Origin: Gracilaria vermiculophylla
Lineage: Eukaryota; Rhodophyta; Florideophyceae; Gracilariales; Gracilariaceae
Direction of reading: 5' to 3'
Length of the DNA stretch: 15,673 bases
Assembly (NCBI GenBank): GCA_019155205.2
Contig: JAHNZQ020003150.1
Location: forward strand, 2,043,696 to 2,059,368
Below are positions 7,542 to 15,673 of this stretch, piece by piece. Both the position numbers and the translations under genes were made by a program. The stretch's first letter is position 1. The number at the start of each line of letters is the position of its first letter. The notes below the pieces were generated by a model that searched no databases, was not told where the DNA came from, and saw only the letters and a list, made by a program, of their open reading frames with translations.

Positions 7542-7558
7542 TGTCAACGTTGTTGACA
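7542..7558. other. Hairpin just downstream of the transposase stop codon
   Basis: TGTCAAC (7542-7548) and GTTGACA (7552-7558) form a perfect 7-bp stem with a 3-base loop, ending 6 bases beyond the transposase stop (7565-7567, minus strand). It could lie in the transcript 3' end. I saw no AATAAA on the minus strand here. Confidence 0.35.
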
Positions 7559-7564
7559 TTTCCT

Positions 7565-9666
7565 TTAGATATTATGCCTCTCTATACCGTGACACTCCTC
7601 AATGTGTTTCATAAAAAAAACTTTGTTGGTACCGGTGTGACATAAAAACACTTCTTTTTTCTTCCTTGAATAGCATCCAGAACATAAAAACTTCGATTTC
7701 GTATTACCTCTGCAATAATTGCATCGTCCTTGATATAAAGCTTTTGTAATCATTCCATTTTTTGTTCTCGTTCTTCTGTTGGTTTGTATTAAATGCAAGC
7801 CAGTGCCAGCAAATATTAGTTGTTCAGTAATATTTTCAATTTCCGGTTCATTTCTTTTCATTAAACCAGTCGTGTCCCAAGTATTGTCTATTAATTCATC
7901 GGCCAACTCACAATACAATTGATGGGGACTTTTAACGCTCCTGTTTCCATTTGTTGCCTTATACAGTTTCGATGCGTCCACAATACAAATTGCTAAAAGA
8001 GAGCAATTGACTCGAAATGACCACTCTTTCACTTCTATTTTCTTTTCCAGATTTAAATCATCTTGTTGGAATCTGTTATGGCGATCGATCGGAGCATGTT
8101 TTGTAGTATCCTTCACAAATCTCAGGAATTGCAACCTTAAAATTCCATTTTCTTAGAAATAGATCCCTCCCGCCTCCATCTCTGCCTTACAATAGAAGTA
8201 CCAGGATTAACTGTGCCAGAGGTTGAAATAAAGTATTTTCTATCTCGATCCATCCACATTACGGCCATCATGTCACTATTAGGGACGGTTCCTTTTGAAA
8301 TCAAAGATATAAAGTCGCCTCTGTTCCTTAAAGTGATTTCAGATAAGTGCTTCATAGGAAACTCTCGAGATACATTTTTGATTATTCCAGTAAATCTTAA
8401 CCTTTTTTCCATGAGTGCTATAGCGGTGTTGACGGACGCAAAAAAAGAATCAGCGCATACCAAACGATCTGATCCAAACCACGGTTGTACTAAACGGAGT
8501 AGAACAGCCGTTCCATGAGCATTGTCGGAATCAAAATCCTGTTCCACATTATTAGCACCCATATTGAGTTCGATATTCAGCATTATAGCACTCCGTCCAC
8601 AACAAACAGCTTTCATTTAAAGGCCATTTTCGGGCTTTCTATCCAACGCGGTATAATGTGGAAGCCCCACATCAATCCAATGACCTCCTAGTCCGTACCA
8701 CCGTGACATTACTTCGTCAACACATAACGCATGTGATGGCGTGACAAACGAACGGCGATGATTGTTGATCGCTTTCACAAAATCGGCAATAAACGACCAT
8801 CTTATGATTCCTTGCTCTTCAGTCACACCATTTCCACTAAAAAATATGCAACTTATAAGCGATTCAAATCGGTTGCGTGACATACCAAGTCCAATTTTAG
8901 GTTGTGGAATGAACTTAGAAAAAGGCTCAATTCTCCAAAGATCACGTCTGTTCGAAAACTGAATACGAGTCATTAAAATGAGAACGCCGAAAAATTTAAG
9001 CATCTCCCCTCCTGACGTCCTCCGAGCGCCTTTGCTTTCCAGTCGGATATTTGTTCTGCTCACGACAAATTCCAAATGAGGCATGGGAAATATCCTGACA
9101 AAAAAATCCAATGCAGTCATTCCTGAAGGAACGTGACGCGGTGAGATTAGATCTCCTGCTGGACCAATAACGTTCCACTGATGCATTTGCATACAACCAT
9201 TCAGAGGACTCAACGTCATACAGGTTTCCCATTTTCGACCATGAGCAATAGTTGATTGGCAGGTTGTATGCACATTTTGATCATCTGGCTGCTCTTGCAA
9301 AATTTGCATGTGAGGGGGTGAATTAATCGCTTCTCTTTCAGCATGTTGGATGATACTCGAGTCAATGGACTGATTTTGTTCTTCTGCAGCGTTTGGGGTC
9401 TCGTCAACACCAGTACCGAGTTTGACACTTGATAAAGGTAGAGTAACCTCTTTCTCACGATTGGGTAAACTGATGTTTACCGTCAAGAATGTCAGATTTT
9501 GATTGTTGATTCTGCGAACATCAACGTTTTGAACTATTTCTCTGACTGTTGTGGACTTCCACAAAGATACATAGTAGCGTTTACATTCCGCGTCACTGGT
9601 AACTAGGCGAGCGCGGCTGTTGACGGTTGCTCCAGCAGTTCTGCGAGGATCTGTGGACGATGCCAT
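7565..9666 (-). pseudogene. piggyBac transposase, broken by one stop and one frameshift
   Basis: Translation starts at a true ATG (9664-9666, minus strand). The first 349 residues hold a variable N-terminus and the start of the catalytic domain (ALDFFVRIFPMPHLEFVVSR, KFFGVLILM) up to CVDEVMSRWYG, whose Asp (8716-8718) is the first catalytic residue, then ALDRKPENGL. A TAA at 8617-8619 falls where the family usually has Glu, a one-base change. The same frame continues with CADSFFASV, giving the second Asp (8449-8451). At about 8148-8151 an A4 run (minus strand) is followed by a frame change, and the next frame carries APIDRHNRFQQDDL with the third Asp (8084-8086). The end is a cysteine-rich zinc-binding domain (RCNYC, FLCSGC, FLCHTG, HIEECHG) typical of piggyBac. 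Total is about 700 residues, somewhat longer than the roughly 600 of the moth enzyme. It cuts and pastes the element by a hairpin mechanism when intact. Confidence 0.87.
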
Positions 9667-9834
9667 AGTTTACGAATGTTGTTGACGGCTCTGATTGATG
9701 TAACAGTCACAATTCACCCTTTGTTGTTGTGGACACAGTTCACCCCTGCCGGCGTCGACAACATGATAAGGATATCAGAACAAAAAAAAGGGAAAATTTT
9801 TAATGTTTTCACCTAATTACAAAGTAATTAAAAT
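9667..9834. other. piggyBac 5' non-coding region
   Basis: This segment between the transposase ATG and the right terminal repeat would hold the transposase promoter on the minus strand. I see no clear TATA box. ACAGTTCACCC and CACAATTCACCC occur as two similar segments near 9707-9746. Confidence 0.4.
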
Positions 9835-9887
9835 TGACCTCATATGAGGTCATTTGACCTCATATGAGGTCGCTGGTCAGATAGACA
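9835..9887. repeat. piggyBac right terminal inverted repeat with double palindrome
   Basis: TGACCTCATATGAGGTCA occurs at 9835-9852 and again, without its last base, at 9855-9871, followed by GCTGGTCAGATAGACAC. The order and spacing mirror the left end, but the GCGC flanks that extend the left palindrome are reduced here. Confidence 0.85.
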
Positions 9888-9891
9888 CTAG
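9888..9891. repeat. Target-site duplication CTAG, right copy
   Basis: CTAG lies immediately after the right terminal repeat, matching 7020-7023. Confidence 0.65.
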
Positions 9892-10222
9892 ATCTTCTAC
9901 TTTTCATAGTCGATTTCAAAGTGTTTGATGAATAGAAACAAATGTACAGTGCCGCACCGAACAAGAAACGCATGGTGGATATGATGCTGCGCAGGTAGCA
10001 TCATATTAGTCGTACACTTACTAAAGCTCTAGAATATCCCTTTTCGCCGGGCCTTTCCTCACCATCTCTCATTTCTTTCACGCCATCGCGCAGCCACCGT
10101 GCAGCAGCGGGCACAGACGGCCCCAAAAAACCCGCATTTTCTGATAAGCTGGTTCGCCAACTCCGTCGTCATCTGAAACAGCCTGCGCCTCCGCCGCTGT
10201 CTTTTACCTACGCAGCCTTGGG
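9892..10222 (+). other. Former 3' flank of the acidic-repeat gene; non-coding
   Basis: This is the continuation of the host DNA displaced by the piggyBac. Removing the element gives GAC-TAG-ATC, so the stop codon is the same with or without it. Nothing coding is evident. It presumably held the original 3' untranslated region and polyadenylation site, though I see no clear signal. Confidence 0.4.
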
Positions 10223-10417
10223 CTCTCTCTGTCTCTCTCTTTTTCTCTGTCTCTTTCTCTTTCCGTCTCTTTCTCTCTTTTTCTCTCCGTCTCTTTCTCT
10301 CTTTCTCTCTCCGTCTCTTTCTCTCTGTCTTTCACTCTTTGTCTCTGTCTTTTTTTCGCTCTTTCTTTGTTTCTCTCTATTTGTCTCTCTCTCTACCTCT
10401 CTTTCTCTTTCCGCTTT
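10223..10417 (+). repeat. CT-rich polypyrimidine tract, about 195 bp
   Basis: The plus strand is almost entirely C and T, built from CTCTCT, CTTTCT and CCGTCT units with occasional G. It translates as Ser/Leu/Phe in all frames, which explains the open frame over it. Such tracts can form triple-stranded H-DNA where mirror symmetry occurs. Confidence 0.8.
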
Positions 10418-13057
10418 ATGATGATGGAGCTGAGGCTACTGTCTGCTTCCAGCCGATGGAGCGCAGGCTCCGAGCCGCTTCCTGTTCACAGTCGCATGCC
10501 AAGTCGCTTCGACGCAAAGGTGTGAGCAGCGCCTGAGCATTGTGGCATGTGCAAGCCCAGCTCAAAACGCCGTCTTAAGCGCTCCTAGCACGCTGTAAGT
10601 TTGTACCTGGAGCTATGGCGAACGCCAAGTTTTGTTGCGTCGCGTCACCCACTGCTTCCGTTGGTACCACTTTTGTGCCATCAAAAAGTATGAGCACTCG
10701 TTGAGTCCGAACCCGAGCCTAAACCTTTCCGTGTTTTCATACGTGCTTTTTTTGGTACGCCGCATTGTTTGCCACTCGCGGTACTGTCAACCCGGTCGGT
10801 AGTATGCTGCTTTTATTTGACGCGTCTAAACTGGTGCTTCTCGAGTGCTTTCTAGAATCAAAAACGCGTATCGCTGAACCTTCTATGTTTTCGCTCTTAT
10901 GTAACGCTTATTTAAACGGTTGTGCTGTGCTGTTCTCAACGACTCTACACGAGAAAGAATGGCACTTCTGGAGGCCGGGAATGTTTTGACCAGTATCTTA
11001 ATGTCAGCAAATTTCTCGGACAACTTTGTTAGATGGTTTATAAAACGAATGATTAATGTAAACTGTACTTGACATTTGGTTTAGGACACGGTGGATCAAT
11101 CGATACTATTCATCTTTTTCATATGTTGAATGATCTTCGATCTGCTGAATTCTTGGGAGACAAACAAAGCTTTTTTTTGATTCGTAGTATAACTACAATA
11201 TCACAAGATTTGATATCATTTCAGAGACTGTTGAATGTGTTTAAATCTGCAAGAAACCGTTTTACATCCATTATGTGTTTGTGATGGAGCACAAGATGGC
11301 CAAAATGTCTCCAGTATTTGGCTTAAGTTCAACGCTGTGATGTACTGGCATAGTTCAAGATACCATGCCACGCCGATCCAAACAGCAGTTGAATCAAATG
11401 ATACGTTCTATTCCTTTCCGCGAAACACAGCCATGCTAATGCTTTAAAACTCTACGTCGCGGATCAACGCATGGGTTCCTTTCGAGCACTTCTTCGGGGC
11501 TTTCTATTTCTTTTAGAAGGGTATATGGCAAGGATCAAGACCTTACGATGCGTAACAGGAAGTTGTGCGGAGCAGAATGGTGAGCGACGAATCCCATTAG
11601 CATTGGGTTTACAGAATCTATAGCAACATAAATAGCATGTACAGTGATCCCGAACAACCTCACAGCTACAGTTGAAGACGGTGAAAGAGCTCGCAATATG
11701 GCGTGTACATTCCAAAAAGGCTGTGCAAAGTCTTCACCCGCACGAAACCTAAGCTGATTGTTAAAACCGTCTAGCTTACATACTTTAGTACTGCAGTCAT
11801 ACAAGCTGCAAAACTGTACGAAAAGGCAAATCGCTCCTCAACTGTACATAAAGGCAAAGTGCTCCTCAATTGACCATATGTCAGCAACAGATTCGGCTTT
11901 CAACAAACAGTCTCTGACGTGTATACGAAAATCCCGAAGCTCCTTTAAAAACGGGGCTCACAGCAAACTAGCTACTTGCGTTTTGCTTCAGCTGACCAGA
12001 TTGATATTTTAGAAGGAAGCAGGAATCCATAGCACCGGTTGTGTTAACGCATACCTTACACCATGTTCGATGGCACACAGAATTGAAAACCAAAGGCATT
12101 CAACAATTGTAACACTGCGCAACACCGCCCCTACAGGTGCAAAGTATCGAGAGATGGTTTCGTAGGCATTCAGATATGGTGGGCAGATGTGCAGCTACTA
12201 CGAACAGCAGTTGAATGGGATGAAGGATGATATGTAGGAACATTTGTGTACATCATATGTTCTCTAACTTAGCCGAGGCCTGCACGAACGCTTTTGCCGA
12301 TGCATGTACGGCTTCCAGTAATTTTCGACCATTATGATGACGGTGTCAGTTTGGCACACAAATTCTAAAAAGGTAAACGACGGTCCTGCGAACAGAAGAA
12401 CGGGCAAACCAAAACATAACACCCACAACAACGCGCAGTTGTCCGATAATGGTACTCCATATTAAAGCTACAGAGACCAGAAACCCCATTCCCAGAGTCT
12501 GTGACCCACCAGACACCAATAATGAAAGCTTGCATGCACAACAACGGTCGCGGCTTTAGTGTAGCCAACAACATCATGGAAAAGAGGAAAATGTTTTTCC
12601 AGCGGAAATACATGAGCCACTGCGGAACAAGCTACGTCTGACGGAGAGATGGTGGTGCCGCAGTATTGTGCCCCGGATTGGCTTTCATCTCAATATCAAG
12701 CATCTGTGTCGGTGAAATAGCAGACGCTGTGCCTGACGGTCTGCCTGCAATGGCGAAGTGAGCGAACGCAGCTTCTGTTAGCAGAAATGCGCTACTGTCC
12801 CTGCTTTTGCAGCGCATATGCTGTTACTGACACATATCGGTAAGTTGGAATATAAACCATTGTGAAAACAGTAACGTGGTGCTGTAATGTGTTGACTGTG
12901 GAGACGTGGAAGCTGCTTGAGTATGGAACCGGACTACGGTGACACCTAGGATCCGTGCATTTGTGCACTGTCATGCTCTTGTGAGTTGACGTAGCGGTTA
13001 TGCCTTGTTGTGCATCACTTGTGCCTTGTTGTGCTTTGTTGCTATCAGCCATATTTA
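10418..13057. other. 2.6 kb with no recognisable gene
   Basis: I looked at all six frames. A small ATG frame at 10615-10704 (29 residues) and one at 10765-10989 share a frame but have two stops between them. A frame at 11069-11284 (GLGHGGSIDTIHLFHMLNDL...) reads like protein for about 70 residues but matches nothing I know. Minus-strand frames at 11535-11804 and at 12365-12817 (the latter two pieces in one frame with a stop at 12632) also lack motifs. These may be remnants of genes or chance frames. No RNA gene, tandem repeat or transposon end was seen. Confidence 0.3.
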
Positions 13058-13065
13058 ATTATGGG

Positions 13066-13279
13066 TAACAGTGTCGGTAACACATTTAAATAATGCCTAA
13101 ATATGATTGTTAGTTTCGATTGTCCCTGAATTGTAGTGCAGGTTACACTCTGATCGAGTTGGTGCAGGTTTTCCACAATATAAATTGGCCTCGACGCACC
13201 TCCAAGTAAATCCAAGCCAGAGCTGGCGAACTTCCTTTATTTTTCTTCAACTATCTCTCTACCCCGCTGACCTCTGTTA
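13066..13279 (+). repeat. 5' LTR of the copia element (left edge tentative)
   Basis: The right edge is fixed to within a few bases by the primer-binding site at 13281. TATAAA at 13179-13184 fits an LTR promoter. The ends are not the usual TG...CA. TAACAG and CTGTTA are inverted repeats of each other, and both are next to ATTATGGG (13058-13065 before, 13281-13288 after). The alternative start TGTTAG at 13104 would leave the end unmatched. The 3' LTR, which would settle the boundary, is outside the window. Confidence 0.45.
13179..13184 (+). promoter_or_regulatory. TATA box of the copia 5' LTR
   Basis: TATAAA in CACAATATAAATTGG lies about 100 bp before the end of the LTR, so transcription would start around 13210 and give a short R-U5 region. 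Confidence 0.5.
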
Positions 13280-13280
13280 G

Positions 13281-13294
13281 ATTATGGGCCCAGC
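13281..13294 (+). other. Primer-binding site complementary to the initiator tRNA-Met anticodon arm
   Basis: ATTATGGGCCCAGC is complementary to the CUGGGCCCAUAA segment that forms the anticodon stem and loop of eukaryotic initiator tRNA-Met. Drosophila copia is known to prime from the same internal site using a cleaved half-tRNA, in contrast to elements that use the tRNA 3' end. The match and its position directly after the LTR make this a confident call. Confidence 0.78.
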
Positions 13295-14128
13295 CCCGCG
13301 CTCTTCTGTCACTATCGTTCGCTAATCGTTTCTTGCTGCTCTCCCACGCCGTTGTACATCCATGCCGCGTTTCCTCTTCTCCGTCGTAATTGTCGCCGTT
13401 TCTTACGTCGTCGCTCCCATTGCCATTGTGTGCTTTGAAGTCGAATCGGTTGTATCTTTTTTCTGTTGTTTTGGTCGGTGTTGGTTTCTTTTCTTTTTTT
13501 TTCGGTTTGCGTTCCTCGCTAAGGGCGCTGGGATTTGGGGTTTACGGGCTAGGGGTTAGGGGTTATGGGTTACACTTGGTTGGTGTTGATCTGTGTGTGA
13601 ATCTGAATTCGGGTCGGGTGCTTGGACTGTTGTGAACGATACGCGTAACGAGATTTTGATCCGGGGACCTATGTCTTCCGCGGAGGCGACGTGGAACAGG
13701 CTTACCTCCGGTCCAGCCGCGGAAAAACTTTATTGATGCTCGTCTGCCGCGTACCTTTGGGTCAAAGTAACTTCAGTTTGAGGTTGTGCAAGTTTTTGCA
13801 AGAAACTAGAGAGGGCTAACTTGATGAAGGCATATCTGTGGCAATTAACCATCCTCTGAAAGTCTCGTTAAGAGCGACGTGCCTTCTCTTTGAGTGTAGA
13901 AGGAGGTAGACAAAAGAAGGCGTTTCACACCCAGAAGAGCTCTGGGGGCCAGGGTTCCGAACCCTAGGGTAGAAGAGGTAGTTTCTCCTGCCAGTGTGCC
14001 CTCTGACGAAACAGTCAGTTTAATCTTTTCTTATTGTTGTTATCACTTTTGTTGTGTCTTGTTGGTTTTATTGTTGATTGTTGTCGTGCATTTTGCCGGG
14101 TGTGCATAGACGTCAGACCGCTTGCAAA
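13295..14128 (+). other. Long copia leader, non-coding
   Basis: About 830 bp separate the primer-binding site from Gag. The stretch has a T-rich segment near 13480-13510 and a telomere-like segment at 13531-13572. It also holds the inverted pair AGGGTT and AACCCT (13949-13963). Open frames at 13362-13635 are low-complexity and unconvincing. A packaging signal would be expected here but I cannot point to one. Confidence 0.4.
13531..13572 (+). repeat. Degenerate telomere-like GGGGTTA run
   Basis: GGGGTTTAC, GGGCTA, GGGGTTA, GGGGTTAT and GGGTTA follow each other, a drifting 6-9 base repeat of TTAGGG-like type. It is only about five units and imperfect, so it is either an old interstitial telomere repeat or chance G-rich slippage. 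Confidence 0.4.
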
Positions 14129-14945
14129 ATTAAGGACTCGCTCAGTGTTGTGACAATCGAAAAGCTTGGTAAAGATAACTTACACGTATGGAAGCAGAAA
14201 ATTGCGTTGCTCTTTGCATTCAATGATGTCGATGATCACCTCATCACGCCTGCACAAATCGACGAAGCTGAGCTTTTCGATTGGAAGAAGAAAGACGCGA
14301 AAACCAGGGCGATCATTGGTTTGACCTTGAGTGATAAACATTTAGTTCATGTGCGAGACACCTATTATGCTGCGAATATGTGGAGAACCATCTGCGATGT
14401 TTTCCAGAGGAAGACACTGCTCAACCAAATCAATGCCAGACGTTACATCTATTCGGCGAAGATGCGCGAAGATAAAAGAATGGTAGAGTTCATCAATCGC
14501 GTGCGCCATCTTGCGTCTGACCTGAACAGCATGGACTTCACTGTTGAGGAGGAAGATATTGATATGGCCATTCTGTGTGGAATACCAGAGCGCTTCGACC
14601 ACCTGATTGTGGCTATCGATACCACAATCGGATATCACAATCTCACCCTCGAGCTTGTAAAGAGTCGTTTGCAGCAAAAAGAGCAGCAAATGAGTGACAG
14701 TGCTAGTGAAAACTCGGGTTGTGGTACAGCTCTGCTTGGGAATCAGCGCCGTTGGAAATCTATCATATGTCACTACTGCAAAAAGAAAGGGCACATACAG
14801 AGAAATGTTTTCAAAAAGCAGCGTGATGAGGCTGAAAAGGATCAGGTTGCTTCTGCGCACCCTTTAGTTCACTATGTTGGTGACGAAGACAGTGCGGGTG
14901 AAAGTAAATCTGGCTTTGTATGTCTCATTGCGGCATGTGCCCAAA
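14129..14945 (+). pseudogene. Copia Gag (nucleocapsid/capsid polyprotein)
   Basis: Frame 2 encodes a typical copia Gag, which forms the particle and binds the genomic RNA. Early residues (VVTIEKLGKDNLHVWKQKI) match the L-G-N-W-k opening of the family, the middle (MWRTICDVFQRKTLLNQIN, FINRVRHLASDL, ILCGIPERFDHL) matches the capsid region, and a zinc knuckle follows at 14768-14809. The knuckle reads CHYC-KKKGH-IQRN-V: the last cysteine of CX2CX4HX4C is replaced by valine. There is no ATG at the start. An ATT at 14129-14131 sits where the Met is expected, and a TGA at 14075-14077 closes the frame upstream. The frame runs on to a stop at 14993-14995, but homology leaves it at the A run 14943-14946. 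Confidence 0.75.
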
Positions 14946-14946
14946 A

Positions 14947-15228
14947 GCGACCAACAGTGACCGGATTGTTGATTCCGGGGCCCCATCCCACATGACGTAC
15001 GCCACGTCGGTGTTTGAATCCCCTGGGAGAAAAATTTCTGCCGGTGTGAGCATTGGATACGATTCCAAGTTGGAGTGTCAAAGACAAGGAACTGTAGAGC
15101 TTGATCTCACTGTTGACGGAACCAAATGCAAGTGCAAGCTCAAAAAACTTGTGCACGTTATGAGTCTACGGTACCACCTGTTTTCTGTTTCTGCGGTGTG
15201 TGACTTCGGCTGTGTGGTAGTGTTTGAT
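14947..15228 (+). pseudogene. Copia aspartic protease and linker
   Basis: Frame 1 carries IVDSGAPSHMTY (near 14965-15000), the D-S-G-A active-site motif of retropepsins, followed by VFESPG and a region with LVHVMSLRYHLFSVSAVCDFGCVVVFD that matches the segment between protease and integrase in copia polyproteins. This protease cleaves Gag-Pol. It is out of frame with Gag; the change is at the A4 run 14943-14946. I see no canonical slippery heptamer in the correct phase, so a one-base loss is more likely than programmed frameshifting. The frame diverges again at the AAA at 15229-15231 and then meets a TGA at 15340-15342. Confidence 0.75.
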
Positions 15229-15229
15229 A

Positions 15230-15673
15230 AACTACACAGGTCGTGTGTACAAAGACTCAAAGTCAATTGCTCAGGGCCGTCGTGTGAATGGTCTGTACTA
15301 TCTGTGTACGGCAGTCGAAAATGTTGCGATCTTAGACAGTGATTTTGTGTCAGAATTGTCTACAAGGCATGCTCGATTGACTCATGTGAATTTGGAAGCC
15401 ATCAGACATATGGCTCGTAATAATGTGGTGTGCAGTCTGGACGTGGATTTCTCTGAAAGTATATCAACCTTTGAGTCGTGTATAGTGGGCAAAACTTCCC
15501 GCGCTCCCGCTCCCAAGCAAGGGAGGGAGCGAGAAAAGAAGCCATTGGACCTTGTGCATTCGGATATCTATGGCCCAATGCATGTAGGATCCTTGGGAGG
15601 TTTGCGCTACTTTGTCACCTTCATCGACGATCACAGTGGGTTCTGTTTCTTGTACACGGTGAAAACCAAGAAT
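15230..15673 (+). pseudogene. Copia integrase, N-terminal part (runs off the window)
   Basis: Frame 2 is open for 148 codons to the window end. It holds the GAG-pre-integrase zinc domain: histidines in RHARLTH and a cysteine in FESCIVGK. The first cysteine of the usual CxxC is Phe here. HSDIYGPM (Asp at 15563-15565) contains the first catalytic aspartate of the integrase core, and YFVTFIDDHSG matches the conserved FIDD-S segment. The second Asp and the Glu would lie beyond the window. Integrase inserts the DNA copy into the host genome. One extra A at 15229-15231 accounts for the shift from the protease frame. Confidence 0.8.

Larger units (their letters stand above)
7024..9887 (-). mobile_element. 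piggyBac-family DNA transposon, nearly complete, 2.86 kb
   Basis: Both ends are present. The left end starts GTGTCTATCCGACCGG, and the right end in reverse complement starts GTGTCTATCTGACCAG. Inside each end are two copies of an 18-bp palindrome (the outermost right-hand copy matches over 17 bp). The single gene, on the minus strand, is a piggyBac transposase (DDE_Tnp_1_7 type) with a cysteine-rich C-terminal domain. The flanks carry CTAG on both sides, whereas the piggyBac family is known for TTAA. Insertion was into the stop codon of the acidic-repeat gene. The transposase is broken, so the copy would depend on another source of enzyme. Confidence 0.85.
13066..15673 (+). mobile_element. Ty1/copia retrotransposon, 5' part (runs off the window)
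   Basis: In order the element shows an LTR with TATA box, a primer-binding site for initiator tRNA-Met, a long leader, Gag with a zinc knuckle, an aspartic protease, and the start of integrase. That Gag-protease-integrase order, with integrase before reverse transcriptase, defines Ty1/copia. The left boundary is uncertain: either 13066 (TAACAG, inverted match to CTGTTA at 13274-13279) or 13104 (TGTTAG). At least two frameshifts, a missing start codon and altered cysteines suggest an inactive copy. The leader of about 840 bp between primer site and Gag is long for the group. Confidence 0.8.

Noticed and set aside
1515..8619. Alternative genetic code reading TAA/TAG as glutamine
   Set aside because: The stops in the helicase, RNase H and piggyBac remnants do not line up with conserved glutamine positions (one falls where Glu is usual, one where Asp is usual), and frameshifts coexist with them.
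10218..10536. Ser/Leu/Phe-rich frames
   Set aside because: They are translations of the CT-rich tract.
12365..12817. Two minus-strand frames in the same phase separated by one stop
   Set aside because: The phase continuity was tempting, but composition is uneven and I recognise no domain; chance cannot be excluded.
14342..14860. 172-residue minus-strand frame
   Set aside because: It lies antisense to a clear copia Gag and has no motif of its own.
14942..14948. Programmed -1 frameshift between Gag and protease
   Set aside because: The CCCAAAAG sequence looks slippery, but in the Gag frame the codons are GCC-CAA-AAG, which is not the X-XXY-YYZ phasing needed.

Overview
This window is eukaryotic, gene-poor and rich in mobile elements. 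The evidence is decayed retrotransposon and DNA-transposon proteins, TATA boxes upstream of open frames, low-complexity pyrimidine tracts, and no bacterial-style packed operons. I cannot name the organism. A RecQ helicase with a fungal-style cysteine-rich C-terminal extension, Ty1/copia elements and a piggyBac element would fit a fungus, oomycete or alga, among others.

Layout from left to right. (1) 1-2180: a broken RecQ-family helicase gene that enters from outside the window. Its core is split by a solo LTR (183-466; ends TGTTGT/ACAACA; 5-bp target duplication GACGC/GACAC) whose upstream half is full of heat-shock-element-like GAA/TTC palindromes. (2) 2181-3960: no recognisable gene; a pyrimidine-rich stretch, a 79-bp direct repeat and a cluster of inverted CCAAGCGC motifs. 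(3) 3962-4545: a decayed 3' end of a copia-type pol (RNase H). (4) 4546-6343: mostly unassigned, with a 59-bp near-palindrome at 6201-6259. (5) 6344-7023: a TATA box followed by a gene for an unfamiliar protein of about 198 residues with an acidic pentapeptide repeat. The gene carries one apparent frameshift. (6) 7024-9887: a 2.86-kb piggyBac-family transposon inserted at CTAG, exactly on the stop codon of the preceding gene. Its transposase (minus strand) keeps all three catalytic aspartates but has an in-frame stop and a frameshift. Each end carries two copies of an 18-bp palindrome (the outermost right-hand copy matches over 17 bp). (7) 9892-13057: no recognisable gene, with a 195-bp CT-rich tract. 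(8) about 13066 to the window end: the 5' part of a Ty1/copia retrotransposon, with an LTR with TATA box, a primer-binding site matching the anticodon arm of initiator tRNA-Met (as in Drosophila copia), Gag, protease and the start of integrase. The element is broken by at least two frameshifts.

The elements do not form one pathway; they are a nest of independent insertions. Two observations tie the window together. Both the solo LTR and the piggyBac landed in protein-coding genes, the first destroying its host gene and the second leaving the protein of its host gene unchanged. Also, most reading-frame breaks I could localise sit in short A runs and look like one A lost or gained, so base-level accuracy of the sequence should be confirmed before the genes are called dead.
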